NCBI GenBank assembly: GCA_013400115.1
Contig: VXBP01010266.1
Location: 2,108,001-2,172,000 of the forward strand
Direction: 5' to 3'
DNA from: Rhinopomastus cyanomelas
Lineage: Eukaryota; Chordata; Aves; Bucerotiformes; Rhinopomastidae
Length of the DNA stretch: 64,000 bases
The stretch's first letter is position 1; the number at the start of each line of letters is the position of its first letter. Both the position numbers and the translations under genes were made by a program. Below are positions 1 to 11,131 of this stretch, piece after piece. The notes beneath the pieces were generated by a model that did no database searches, was not told the origin of the DNA, and saw nothing but the letters and a program-made list of their open reading frames with translations.

Positions 1-262
1 CACACAGGAACATGTCCAGGTGGGTCTTAAACATCTTCAGAGAAGGAGACTCCACAACCCCCCTGGGCAGCCCCTTCCAGTGCTCTGTCACCCTCACTGG
101 GAAGAAGTTCCTTCTGATATTTACATGGAACCTCCTTTGTTCCAGCTCACATCCATTGCCCCTGGTCCTATCATTAGATACCAATGAGCAGAGCCTGGCT
201 CCATCCTCCTGACAACCCCCCTTCACATATTTATAGTCATGAATAACCCCTTGCACCAGTAA
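1..262 (-). mobile_element. CR1 LINE 3' fragment, cut by window edge
   Basis: Reverse strand encodes the end of CR1 ORF2, including the reverse-transcriptase C-terminal region with the RRFH-N-RRNFF-like peptide shared by many copies here. The 3' tail is missing because the window starts inside the element. Confidence 0.85.
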
Positions 263-390
263 ATATTCGCTTTTCAGAAAATCTTTGAGAAGCCAGACGC
301 ATAAATTTCATTTCAACTTGTTTTTTCTCAGCCTTTGGAAAAGTTAGATGTTGTGTTGGGGGATCTGGTTTAGGGGTGAACTTGTAGAGT

Positions 391-607
391 AGGGAGTCTC
401 CTTCACTGGAGATGTTTTAAACCCACTTGGATGTGTTCCTGTGTGACTTGGTCTAGGTGATCCTGCTGTGGAAGGGGAATTGGACTAGATGATCTTTTGA
501 GGTCCCTTCCAATCCCTAATTCTATGATTCTATGATTCCATGATTCTATGACAGTTGGACTCAATGATCTCAGGGGTCTTTTCCAACCTGGATGATTCTG
601 TGATTGT
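391..607 (+). mobile_element. CR1 3' end with two tails
   Basis: Bases 391-550 are a CR1 3' end with its ATTCTATG tail (about 518-550). Bases 551-607 are a second, different CR1 terminus ending GATTCTGTGATTGT. No unique sequence separates them. Confidence 0.85.
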
Positions 608-2156
608 GTTGGTAGCAGGAGAAAAAGAAGGAAAGAAACAGTGAGACATATGGGTTTGCACAGGCTGAGTTCGCTCTGGAGAATGAGAGGGGTCACTAGT
701 CTATGGCAAGTGGCTCTGTCCTTGTACCTGGAGCAACCACAGTGGCAATAAGAAAATCCCCAGAAAATGAAAAAAAAAATAAACCCAACTCCCAGGAGTG
801 ATCTTTTAATGAGATTATTTTTCTGACTGATGTTTTGTGCAGAGGGCAGCTGATTCTGTCCTGTCTCAGTCTTCAGAGTTGGCTACAAGAGCCCCCATTT
901 TTCTAGCCTCTGGCCCGTTGGCTAATCACCTGCTCTCTGCTTCACCTCGTGGTGAAACCCTGCCGCCTGGAATTCCTGCCGCCGAGCAGATGGGGATATT
1001 TCTCATGGAGATGAAAACGCAGAGACCTAATAAAGGGAGAACACTGAGAAGAGAAGGTTAAAGCAGTCGCCGCCGCGCTGCGCTTGGCACGGCTGTTTTC
1101 GCAGAGTCGGCGCTTTTGCAAGCATGTCGTTTTTTATGCTTCAGCCTGCTGCAAAGCCTTGGAGAAGCAGGGTGGATGGTGTCTGCTCTTCCACACAAAG
1201 GACCTGCCTGACGTGGGTAGAGTCTGGTCACAAACAGCCCAGTGCTTCAGATTTCCTGCTGCTCTGCCTTGTCCTAAAGGGTGGCTTCAACAGTCCCCTT
1301 CTTGGGGGTCTGTTCCTGCTGAGATGATCCTGTCTGCTTGAGTAACCATTCTGAGACTAGGAGATAGCTGGTCTCTGGTTGGACTTTCCTCCTTCTCTGT
1401 ATGATAAGAGATGAGGGTGGGTAACATCACCAGTGACCTTGTGTTTGCTGCCAAGGGCTGCGGCCGGTGCAGTATGTGAAAATCATGATGAGGGGTAGAA
1501 TCATAGAATCATAGAACTGAGACTAAACACGAAGGACTTGGGACCCAGCAGAGAGTTTATCACACAGTCAGCAGCCTGTGAGAGCCAGTGCTCCCAGAAG
1601 AAAGGCATGGATTTGAAACCCAGAGAGGTCACTGCGAACGTGCCCTCTCGTAGAAGATGCTCCATGTTCTTTAAATCAAAGTTCCTCACACCCCTTGGCT
1701 AAACTGAACCATTTTCTGAAGACAGCTGGTGTCACTCCAACAATCCAAAATTTCACGACTCCCTCCAGTATCTGTTGATTGAGGCTTTTCCCCCCTCTGG
1801 GTAGTTGCTTTCACTGCTACAGTACTTTGCCCACTACTGTGATGGATTTGTTGTCGCTGCGGTGCTCATCTGCCTCCTCCCAAAAGAGACTTCTTGCATC
1901 TGAGCTCTTCTCACATCCCATCAGCTCCTACCCATAAACAAATAATTTCCTCCTCTTATTCTGCCGATTAACCAGGATGAGCTCCCTCATATTTGATGGA
2001 GCAGCTAGATTTTATGGACCTTGAATTGTTCGTGTTGCTGAGTAGTGGGTTTTTCTATTGATTAGCTGGTGCGTCAGCATCTTGCTTTCTTGCAAGAGAA
2101 GGGGCCTCCTTTCCTCTTTAGGTTGAAATGGCTGAAAGGTGTGTGGAGCATGTTTT
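608..2156. other. Intergenic, no gene seen
   Basis: It is unique sequence with a small GC-rich, CpG-containing patch at about 955-1110. Open frames of up to 85 codons overlap one another and resemble no family I know. AGAATCATAGAATCATAGAA at 1498 looks like a lone CR1 tail scrap. Confidence 0.6.
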
Positions 2157-2635
2157 GTGGGGAAGGACACAGAGCTGCTGGGGGGTGTCCAGCGTAGAGC
2201 CGTGAAGATGATGAAGGAAGTGGAGCGCCTCCCTTATGAGGAGAGGCTGAGGGAGCTGGGTCTCTTGAGCTTGGAGAAGAGGAGGCTGAGGGGTGACCGC
2301 ATTAATGTCTATAAATATGTGAAGGGTGGGTGTCAGGAGGATGGAGCCAGGCTCTTCTCAAAGTCATCGAATGATAGGACAAGGGGCAATGGGTGTGAGC
2401 TGGAACATAGGAGGTTCCATACAAATATCAGAAGGAACTTTTTCCCACTGAGGATGACAGAGCCCTGGAAGGGGCTGCCCAGGGGACTTGTGGTGTCTCC
2501 TTCTCTGGAAACATTTAAAACCCACCTGGATGTGTTCCTGTGTGACTGGATCTAGGTGATCCTGCTGTGTGGGGGGATTGGATTAGATGATCTTTCGAGG
2601 TCCCTTCCAATCTATAATGATTCTGTGATTGTCAG
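2157..2635 (+). mobile_element. CR1 LINE, 5'-truncated
   Basis: It covers the ORF2 C-terminus and the 3' UTR. The forward frame reads KDTELLGGVQRRAVKMMKEV and ends HLDVFLCDWI. The tail is ATGATTCTGTGATTGT. Confidence 0.9.
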
Positions 2636-3474
2636 ATTAATCTGCACTGTGTCTGAGCATATTTCACCCTTCTGAAGGAACAACCTTCCTCCCACTTTTC
2701 CTTTCAGGCTTTGGTGATGCTTTGTCTTATGATCGTGTGTGTGGCTCCACGCTGTTAACGAGCGACGACCAAATGTCATCTAGTTCTGCAGCATCTTTAC
2801 AGATTGCCTTGTTTTCATATGAGACTGTCATGTCCTTACGGGTGACGAGCAGACTAGCACTTCACTAGAAATCTCTGTAACTTTGTTTGGGCCACTGGTA
2901 GGGTGACCCCCACTGACAGCTCAGCCTCCTCCTAGCTCCCAGGGAGGCAGTTCTGAGCATGAAGGAAGACCCTTTGCTCTCCAGCATCTTGATAGCACAG
3001 CCAAGTCACTGAAGGCAGCAGGCTGAGGCTTTGAGCTTTTTATGGAGCATTAAGCAGGCCACGGCTTCACATTTCCCACTTTGTTCTTTTAAAAATTCCA
3101 TTTGATCTAAGCCTGCTGATAGTAGCCCAGAAATAAAGCGTTTCCTTGTGGCATGAATCCCACCCAGGCAAAATAACACTAATATTTGTCTGCTTCCCCC
3201 CCATCCCCCGGTGTCCTGCGTCTTTGCCAACAGGTTTTTCTTCAAAGAGGAAATAGCCCGTTTCTGGAATTCAGGTTCTCCCGACGGCTTGGAAACGGGG
3301 AACACTGAGTGTTCTGAGCACTGCTGCCCTTTGAAATCTTCTTCAAACAGTCTTTAAAGCATTGGTCGTTTTTGAAAGGTTCAGGCTCCCTGGGGGTGCA
3401 ATTCTGCCAGCACCGATGGCGTCTGACAGCAGAAACTCTTGTTCTGCAGCATCTTCTGTGAGCTGCGTTGGCCT
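2636..3474. other. Intergenic, nothing recognised
   Basis: Unique sequence between two CR1 copies. No splice-framed coding segment or RNA gene was seen. Confidence 0.6.
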
Positions 3475-3915
3475 TTGTTTAAAACCCACCGGGACTGGTC
3501 CTGTGTGACTTGATCTAGGGGAGGGTGGGTGTCAGGAGGATGGAGTCAGGTTCTGCTCAGTGGCATCTGGTGATAGAACAAGGGGCAATGGGTGTCAGCT
3601 GGAACATAGGAGGTTCCACATCAATATGAGAAGGAACTTCTTCACGGTGAGGGTGACAGAGCACTGGAAGGGGCTGCCCAGGGGTGTTGTGGAGTCTCCT
3701 TCTCTGGAGATGTTTAAAACCAACCTGGATGTGTTCCTGTGCAACTTGCTCTAGGTGATCTTGCTGTGGCAGGGGAACTGGACTGGATGATCTTTCAAGG
3801 TCCCTTCCAATCCTTAATGATTCTATGATTCTGTGATCCTGCTGTGGCAGGGGGATTGGACTTGATGATCTTTGGGGGGTCCCTTTGAATCCCTAGTGTT
3901 CTGTGCTTCTGTGGT
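3475..3915 (+). mobile_element. CR1 LINE composite with extra tail
   Basis: A 3' UTR piece (3475-3524) precedes an ORF2 end plus 3' UTR (3526-3835), followed at once by another truncated 3' end (3836-3915) that starts TGATCCTGCTGTGGCAGGGG. The order of pieces shows at least two joining events. Confidence 0.85.
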
Positions 3916-4039
3916 TCTTTGCTTGATAAGGGCAGCTGTGTGGAGCAAGTGCAAAGCTAGGCATGAATGCCTTTTGCTGGGCTTTTCCCAGACTGTGCCC
4001 AGGGCTCAGGCACATCTGACTACGGCCTGAGAAGCTGTT

Positions 4040-4115
4040 CACAGAATCACAGACCATTAGGGACTGGAAGGGACCTCAAAAGATCGTCCAGTCCAATCCC
4101 TTCGCCAGAGCAGTT
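4040..4115 (-). mobile_element. CR1 3' terminus, short
   Basis: It begins CACAGAATCACAGACCATTA on the plus strand, then GGGACTGGAAGGGACC. This is only the last 75 bases or so of the element. Confidence 0.8.
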
Positions 4116-5032
4116 GAGCTACTCCAGTTAATGGCATCGTCGCTGACAGAGGAGGGTCCTCTGCCAAAGGACAGTCCTTGAAACCACTTGGTATGGAAAA
4201 GGAGAAGTACTTGATAACGTTCCCGTGGAACCTGTCCTGCCAAGAAAGCGACTCTACATCAAAAAGCAGAGCTCTCTCACGTTACCAGAAGAGAGGTAAA
4301 AAGCCCCAAGTCCTTGCTGAGCAAGTCACATGCGGGTGAGTCACTCCTAATTGCTTTATAAAAATAGTGGATAAACGCTGTCTTGTTCTGCACTTGATTA
4401 AGCATGAGCACAACTTCCATCAGAAGAACCTGTCCCGTGAGCACAACAGTGCGGGAGGAGGGCTCGGGAGAAAGAGCTCCTTGCAGAAAATATGGATCCC
4501 ACAGGCCAAGATGTTGCTGGGAGATGCAGTTCCCTTGTGAAGGGTGGCTGCTGCTGTTGGCTTGCCTGGCTTTCCGAAAGTGAAGCTGGTTCCAAGGCAG
4601 GGACAGTGCAGGCAGGTTGTTCATCTGGCTGGTGATGCTTTTGCTCAGAATGCCTCTCTTCTCCTCGCGGTGAAGGTTTCAGCTCTGTGGTGGACATAAG
4701 CCCAAGACAAGCACGTGCATTAGAAATGGAAAAGCTGTGCCACGCTGCTGCTTTACGGCCTCTTTTTTTAGGGTAAGGGCTATCAGTTTTCCGTCGGGGC
4801 AGCTCACCCTCTCTGAAACCAAATTCAGTTCGAAGAGCAGTTGTCTTTTACACACACACACGTGTAAAAGTCAATACAGACGCGCAATGTTGGCTTGGAA
4901 AAGAGTGAATATTTTCTTTGAGAGGTATCACCTGAGAGCTCCAGTCTTCAGTCCACTCGTCTACAGCTCTCCTGCTGACAGGTGAGCAAATTCAGCATTG
5001 CCCTAATTGATGTTTCAAGGGGTTGATGTGAA
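4116..5032. other. Intergenic, nothing recognised apart from a CA hairpin
   Basis: Several overlapping open frames of 60-115 codons lie on both strands here, none with recognisable motifs. That pattern suggests chance. Confidence 0.6.
4845..4870. repeat. Short CA run inside a 9-bp inverted repeat
   Basis: CTTTTACAC and GTGTAAAAG flank a short CA run, giving a small hairpin. It is too short to interpret. Confidence 0.5.
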
Positions 5033-5682
5033 CTGGTGGCCAGCAGGATGACCATGAGCCAGCAGTATGCTGTTGTGGCCAAGAAGGCCAGTAGAATCCT
5101 GGGCTGGATCAGAAGGCGGATGGTTTAGCAGATGGAAAGGGGTTCTTCTCCCCCTCTACTCTGCACTAGTGAGACCAAATCTGTCATCCAGTTCTGGGCC
5201 CCTCAGTTCGAGAAGGACACAGAGCTGCTGGAGGGAGTCCAGCATAGAGCAATGAGGATGATGAAGGAGGTGGAGCACCTCCCTTATGAGGAGAGGCTGA
5301 AGGAGCTGGGTCTCTTTAGCTTGGAGGAGACTGAGGGTTGACCTCATGACTGCCTACAAGTGTGTGAACGATGGGTGTCAGGAGGATGGAGCCAGGCTCT
5401 TCTTGGTGGCATCTAGTTATAGGATGAGGGGCAATGGGTGCAAGCTGGAACACAGGCGGTTCCATGTGAATGTGAGAAGGAACGTCTTCCCAGTGAGGGT
5501 GACAGAGCACTGGAAGGGGCTGCCCAGAGGAGTTGTAGAGTCTTCTTCACTGGCGATGTTTAAAATCCACCTGGATGTGTTCCTGCGCGACTGTATCTAG
5601 GTGATCCTGTTGTGTCGGGGGGATTGGACTGGATGATCTTTCGAGATCCCTCCCAGTCCCTAATGTTCTGTGATTCTGTGAT
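5033..5682 (+). mobile_element. CR1 LINE, longest copy of the young subfamily here
   Basis: It includes the QQYAVVAKKASRILGW-like reverse-transcriptase end, the LYSALVRPNL-type motif (frame-shifted here), KDTELLEGVQHRAMRMMKEV, the ORF2 terminus and a GATTCTGTGATA tail. Frameshifts show it is dead. Confidence 0.9.
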
Positions 5683-6377
5683 ATGTTGCATCTTTATGAG
5701 TTTTACGGGTATATGGGCACTCCCCTGTGGAGATGACATCCTGATGAGCCCTTACAGTCACCCAGACATGCCCATCTGATTAAGGGTGTAACACGGTTTT
5801 GGTACAAACTGCAGCCTTAAAGTAAAAGAGTGATTTCTCACCACTGGATGGCAGAATCCTCCTCTGGTCTAACAACATAACAGCAGAAACATTTGCTAAA
5901 ATTAAAGCGAAATTCAAACTGTGTCGCACCCAAAGTGGAAGGATCCACAGGAAATGCAATTGCAGAGGCAAAAGTCATGTTTTTTTTAAAACTCCTCTCT
6001 GACTGCGGCATCTGACCTTTCAACATCTGTCCTGTTCTCACGAATTACAGGTCACTGGCTCCTCTGCAGATTTGTCAGTGTCCCCCAGCGCTGCCCACCT
6101 TGTTGCCGTGATGTTTATACCCATGCAGACTATTTTCAGCCCTGAATCCCGTAGCGCGTCACGACTAAACAGCTGAGTTACTGAAAGCACCTCACGTGCG
6201 GGATGTGCGTTTAGAAAGATGCCGGACTTGACAATATTATAACTTCTTAAAAATACAAACTTAATGGTAGGTGCAGGTGCTAAGCTCCAGCAATATAGTG
6301 GTTGGACCAGCAATGGCAACATTTTAAGATTAAAAATGTATTTGATTTCTATGTGGTAATTTTAAATCAGCCAAATG
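5683..6377. other. Intergenic, nothing recognised
   Basis: Unique sequence between the CR1 tail and the CR1 endonuclease fragment. Confidence 0.6.
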
Positions 6378-6640
6378 TGCAAATCCACTTTAGATCTGCC
6401 TGCTCTGCTCTGCTCCTTGATCCACGAGAGCTGTCTCCCAAGGCCCAGGCTGCCTCCAATCCTGATGTCCCCAGTGAGTCTACTTGCACTGGTCATAATC
6501 AGGTCCAATACTGCATTCCCAAGGGTTGGGCTGTCTATTGTTTCCTTTAGAAAGCTGTCATCCAGGCACTCCAGCAAGCCTGCGGCTTGCTCTGTTACTT
6601 CTCCAGCAAATATCAGGCTGGTTAAAATCCCCCAGCAGGA
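6378..6640 (-). mobile_element. CR1 ORF2 endonuclease-domain fragment
   Basis: The minus frame reads LLECLDDSFLKETIDSPTLG, then NAVLDLIMTSASRLTGDIRI and GGSLG, which fits the C-terminal part of the CR1 apurinic-like endonuclease domain. Internal 5' parts are uncommon because most CR1 copies are 5'-truncated. It abuts an opposite-strand CR1 tail. Confidence 0.75.
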
Positions 6641-6654
6641 TGAGAGCCTGTGAG

Positions 6655-6796
6655 TGTGAACTGGAACTGGATGATGGTTCCTTTCAACCCCGAGTGATTC
6701 TGATTCCATGACTTCTCCAGTGAAGTGAGCCTGCTCTGGCAGGGGGATTGGACTAGATGATCTTTCGAGGTCCCTTCCAATCCCTGATGATTCTAT
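6655..6796 (+). mobile_element. CR1 composite tail, variant A
   Basis: One CR1 terminus (AACTGGATGATGGTTCC ... GATTCCATGA) runs straight into a second (CTTCTCCAGTGAAGTGAGCC ... GATTCTATGATTCTATG). The same junction occurs at 27689. Confidence 0.85.
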
Positions 6797-7226
6797 GATT
6801 CTATGTCTCCTGGTGGTTGGACTGGAGTCTGAAGGTTTCATCAATAACCTTGCCTGTGGTAAGCAACAACCACAAGTCTCCCTTTACTGTCATGATGTCT
6901 CATTCTTACCCACAGAATCATTAAAGACAACATTTTAAAATGTTCAGGTTAAAAGTTTTCACCAAAGGGTTGGCTTTGTATAGAAAAAAAAATCATGGAT
7001 GGATCAGGAAGGATGAAATCCAAGGTGTGACACAAACCTTCTTAGAATCATAGGTTCTGAGCCACATCCAACCTGACCTTGAACAATTTCAGTGTATGAA
7101 ACATCCACTTCTTCTGGTCTTTGACTTCTGCAGAGTTCTGTGGCAGTAACTTCAATGCCTTCATGACATCCTTTGTGCGGAGTATGTCTTTACTCCGTTA
7201 TTTTTACCCTCTTCTTTCTAGGTCAG
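6797..7226. other. Intergenic, nothing recognised
   Basis: Unique sequence before the LTR. A weak CR1-like phrase (CACATCCAACCTGACCTTGA) near 7060 may be an old scrap. Confidence 0.5.
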
Positions 7227-7813
7227 TGTCCTGGTTTCTGCTGGGATAGAGTTAATTGTCTTCCTAGTAGCCGGTACAGTGATGTGTTTTGGATTCAGTC
7301 TGAGAATAGTGTTGACAACGCACTGATGTTTTCAGTTGTTGCTAAGCAGTGTTTATACGAAGTGAAGGGTTTTCAGCTTCTCACGCCCTGACAGCGTGAA
7401 AGCTGGAGAAGAACAGGAATCTGGGAGGGGTCACAGCCAGGACAGCTGATCCAAACTGGTCAGAAGTCCATACCAGGTGACATCATGCCCAGTACGTGAA
7501 CAGGAGGGAGCTGGGTGACAGTGGTGGTTTGCTGCTCTGGGACTGGCTGAGCTTTGGTCAGCTGATGGTGAGCAATTCACCGTGCACCACTTGTCTTTCC
7601 AGGGTTTTGCTGCACTCTCTTTTTGTTAAATTCTTTTTTCATGATGATGATTATTAATATAATAATATTTTATCTTAATTGTCAAAATGTCTTTATCTCA
7701 ACTCATGAGTTTTCTTTGCTTTCGTTTCTCCTCCCCATCCCACCAGGGCGGGAGGGGACAAATGAATGAGCGTCTGCTTGGTGCTTAGTCTCTGCCTGAG
7801 GTTAAACCATGAC
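7227..7813 (+). mobile_element. Solo LTR of an avian endogenous retrovirus
   Basis: It starts TGTCCTGGTTTCTGCTGGGA and continues with TAGAGTTAAT, a run of segments that matches a widespread bird ERV LTR family. Later landmarks are the GGGAGGGGTCACAGCCAGGA block, the CTGTCTTTATCTCAAC-like stretch near 7690 and GGTTAAACCATGAC at the end. No gag, pol or env sequence lies on either side, so it is a solo LTR left by recombination. I could not find a clean target-site duplication. A CR1 fragment starts 13 bases after it. Confidence 0.8.
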
Positions 7814-7825
7814 CATCATCTGTGA

Positions 7826-8312
7826 GCAGGATGACCATGAGCCAGAAATGTCGCCCTCTTGTGGCCAAAAGGGACAACAGCAACGAGGATGATAAAGGAA
7901 GCAGAACACCTCCCTGATGAGGGAGCTGGGTCTCTTTAGCTCGGAGAAAAGGAGACTGAGGGGTGACCTCTTTAATGTCTACAAATATGCAAAGGGTGGG
8001 TGTCAGGAGGATGGAGCCAGGCTCTTCTCAATGTCAGCTGGTGATAGGATGAGGGGCAATGGGTGTGAGCTGGAACAGAGGAGGTCCCACATCAATAAGA
8101 GAAGGAACTTCTTCCCAGTGAGGGTGACAGAGCCCTGGAAGGGGCTGCCCAGGTGGGTTGTGGAGTCTCCTTAACCTGAGATGTTTAAAACCCACTTGGA
8201 TGTGTTCCTGTGTGACTTGGTCTAGGTGATCCTGCTGTGTCAGGGGGATTGGACTAGATGATCGTTCAAGGTCCCTTCCAATCCCCAATGACGCTGTGAT
8301 TCTATGATGAAT
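7826..8312 (+). mobile_element. CR1 LINE with internal deletion
   Basis: It starts in the GATGACCATGAGCCAG region of ORF2, loses the middle of the segment after about 7880, and resumes with GAGGATGATAAAGGAAGCAG. The tail is GCTGTGATTCTATGATGA. Confidence 0.88.
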
Positions 8313-9145
8313 GTCCAGGCTGCACCAACTTGTTGAAGGGATTTCAGATTAAAAGAGCCAAAATAGCAGCTGCACTGATACAAACCGAAATGTGCTTTCG
8401 AGTCCCTTCTTCAACAACAAAATTACTTGTTAATTGAGAAGCCTTCAACTATGGCCCAACTCTGCTGAGTAAGGTGGAGTTTAAATGTAAGATCTCTTCA
8501 ACCAAGCTACTCGAGGCTAATTCCTTTCCTCTTCCAAAAGGACTTGTGAGAACAGATTCAAGCTTCATGTCTTGAATGTGGAGAAAAGGACCCAGAACTT
8601 ATTTCCACCTGCTTTTTCCTCCAGCACTTGAAGTGCTCAAGTCCCTTCTGAAGACCTAAGGAGCCTCTCTGCTCGCGTGCTGGCTCTCTGCACGAGGGAA
8701 GACCATCGTGTGAGGACACTGACTTGCTGCTGTGCCAGGGTGGAGATGCAATGCTTTTCCAGAAAATAGGTTAGTATTTGTGGGGGGAATTTGGGAATCA
8801 GTGGGAAGTGCCATCTCTGTGACTCACTCTCTCAGGCAAATGCAAAGCAGGGTAAAACTTGTATAGCAGCAGCAGGGAATAAATAGGTATCTGTTTTAAA
8901 TAGATGTTATCCAGGGAGACAGGGCTAGAGCAAACATATTCAGTGATAAGCCTCCTTTTTTCAACTCATTGCTGGGTGTAAAAAATCACTGCTCGGAGCC
9001 GGATCACGCAGGCTTTGACACACAGAAAGGAGTCTGCAGGTTGAGTTTGCCCGGAATAAATGAGCCGACGTGCACACTGCTACAAGTGGATTTGTGCTGA
9101 GGGGAGCATCTGCAGTTCTCTGGTGGAAAATCCACACAGATCTGC
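8313..9145. other. Intergenic, nothing recognised
   Basis: Unique sequence with no open frame above 65 codons and no repeat signature. Confidence 0.6.
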
Positions 9146-9860
9146 AAATCATAGAATCATAGAATCATTAGGGATTGGAAGGGACCTTGAAAAGTCATCT
9201 AATCCAATCCCCCTGCCTCAGCAGGATCACCCACACCAAGTCACGCAGTCAGTCTGGGTTAGAAGGGACCACAGGATCATCCAGTTCCAACTCCCCCACC
9301 ATGGGCAGGGACACCCCACCCTAGATCAGGCTGGCCTCATCCAGCCTGGCCTTAAACACATCCAAGGACAGGGCCTCAGCTACCTCCCTGGGCAACCCAT
9401 TCCAGACTCTCACCACTCTCATGGTGAAGAACTTCCTCCTCACATCCACTCTAAATCTACCCATCTCCAGCTTTGCTCTATTGCCCCCAGTCCTGTCACT
9501 ACCTGACATCCTAAAAAGCCCCTCCCCAGCCTTTTTGCAGGCCCCTTCAGATACTGGAAGGCCACAATAAGGTCACCTCAGAGCCTCCTCTTCTGCAGAC
9601 TGAACAGCCCCAATTCCCTCAGTCTATCCTCATAAGAGAGGGGCTCCAGCCTTCTAATCATCCTCGTGGCCCTCCTCTGCACTCGCTCCAGCACATCCAC
9701 ATCCTTCTTGTAATAAGGGCTCCAGAACTGGTTGCAGTCCTCCAGGTGGGGTCTCACCAGAGCGGAGTAGAGGGGAAGAATCACCTCCCATGACCTGCTG
9801 GCCACGCATCTCCTCATGCAGCCCAGGATCTGGTTTGCCTTCTGGATTTCCTTTTGTTGG
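9146..9860 (-). mobile_element. CR1 composite: older subfamily body plus young-subfamily tail
   Basis: 9146-9243 is the young CR1 3' end. 9244-9860 is a different CR1 subfamily, with its own terminus beginning TCAGTCTGGGTTAGAAGGGA. Minus frames read MSGSDRTGGNRAKLEMGRFR and VILPLYSALVRPHLEDCNQF, the ORF2 C-terminus. The junction matches that at 63685. Confidence 0.88.
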
Positions 9861-10769
9861 AAGGAAAGAGAACACCCGCTTGGCACAGCAGGGAAACCCC
9901 GCGAGTCTCCCCAGACGTGGCGGCTCACGCTCCTCCAGAGGCTCTTATTCCCTTGATGATCTTCGGAGGGTAATGAGGTGATCTTTGGAGGACTTCTTCA
10001 GCTATTAGTCTTCCCAGGGCTGAGTGGTGCTGCAGAGAATTAAAGCTCCCAGGAGACGGCGGCCGTTCCCACGGCCTCAATACATTTTATTTCTGTAAGT
10101 GGAAGAAGTGCGCAGGCAGAATCGTTCACCCTCCCCCTGCCCCCTGTAACTCCCTTCACCGGGGCTCTATAAATTAAAACTTGCAAGGATTTCTCTCCAA
10201 AGGAGCCCTCAGGGCAAGCGCAGGACTCATTAATGAAAGCAAATGTTCAGCCCTTCCTTGTTATGTCCATCTGCAGGTGCCCTGTTATAAAAACCCTGCG
10301 AAACTGGAAGAGAGAAAGGTGGGAGCTTCCTGTTTTGCTAATGAGAAGTGAAATCGTTAGTCCTTCAGCTGAGACTGACTGAGAAAAGAGAAGCTGTCTT
10401 GGAAGTGGGAGTGGGGATAGCAGTGGGGAAAGAGGCGTGAGTTGCCTCCTTGGAACATGGCCCCGGGCCACCAGGACTGCCAGCCTGCCGATGGGCAATG
10501 TGGCAATGTGTCGTCTACCAGCGGTGTGAGGAGAGGTTCAGGCTGGCTGTTACTGACAGTAGATACATCAGGTGGACTCCAGTCATGATGTGATGAAGAG
10601 AAGTGCTCCAGACATACGTTGGCTCCACAGAAACACAGAGTGAGTTTGCCTCTGTAGCGATTAGAGGTGTGAGCAGTGAGACTGTACCAAGTCTTTGGAG
10701 GAAGTGGAATGGCCAAGTGATGCCAAACAGATCTCTCCACCTGAGCTCTGCTGTCCAAGTGCACAAAGC
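9861..10769. other. Intergenic, nothing recognised
   Basis: A 135-codon minus-strand open frame at 10357-10764 overlaps other frames and shows no known motif. I treat it as chance. Confidence 0.55.
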
Positions 10770-11131
10770 TTGAAGAAGAGGAGATTGAGGGCTGATCTCA
10801 TTTATGTCTATAAATATGTGAAGGATGGGTGTCAGGAGGATGGAGCCAGGCTCTGCCCAATGTCATCTAGTGATAGGATGAGAGGCAATGGGTGTGAGCT
10901 GGAACACAGGAGGTTCCACATCAATATGAGAAGGAACTTCTTCCCAGTGAGGGTGACAGAGCCCTGGAACAGGCTGCCCAGGGGGTTGTGGAGTCTCCTT
11001 CACTGGGGAGGTTTAAGATCTGCCTGGATGTGTTCCTGTGTGACTGGATCTAGGTGATCCTGCTGTGGCAGGGGGATTGGACTGGATGATCTTTCAAGTT
11101 CCTTTCCAATCCCTGATGACTCTATGATTCC
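10770..11131 (+). mobile_element. CR1 LINE, 5'-truncated
   Basis: It reads KKRRLRADLIYVYKYVKDGC in the forward frame, then the ORF2 end and 3' UTR with GATGACTCTATGATTCCTG. It is close in sequence to the copies at 2157 and 5033. Confidence 0.88.

Noticed and set aside
955..1110. Possible CpG island or promoter
   Set aside because: The GC-rich patch is only about 150 bases and no transcript or exon follows it.
1498..1520. AGAATCATAGAATCATAGAA, a possible CR1 terminus
   Set aside because: Only the octamer tail is present; the next bases show no CR1 sequence, so I did not call an element.
2139..2555. 138-codon frame that could be taken for a gene
   Set aside because: Its protein is the C-terminus of CR1 ORF2, and the same peptide recurs at many other loci in the window.
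10357..10764. 135-codon minus-strand open frame
   Set aside because: It overlaps other open frames on the same bases, has no known motif, and lies in intergenic DNA with no splice or poly(A) support.
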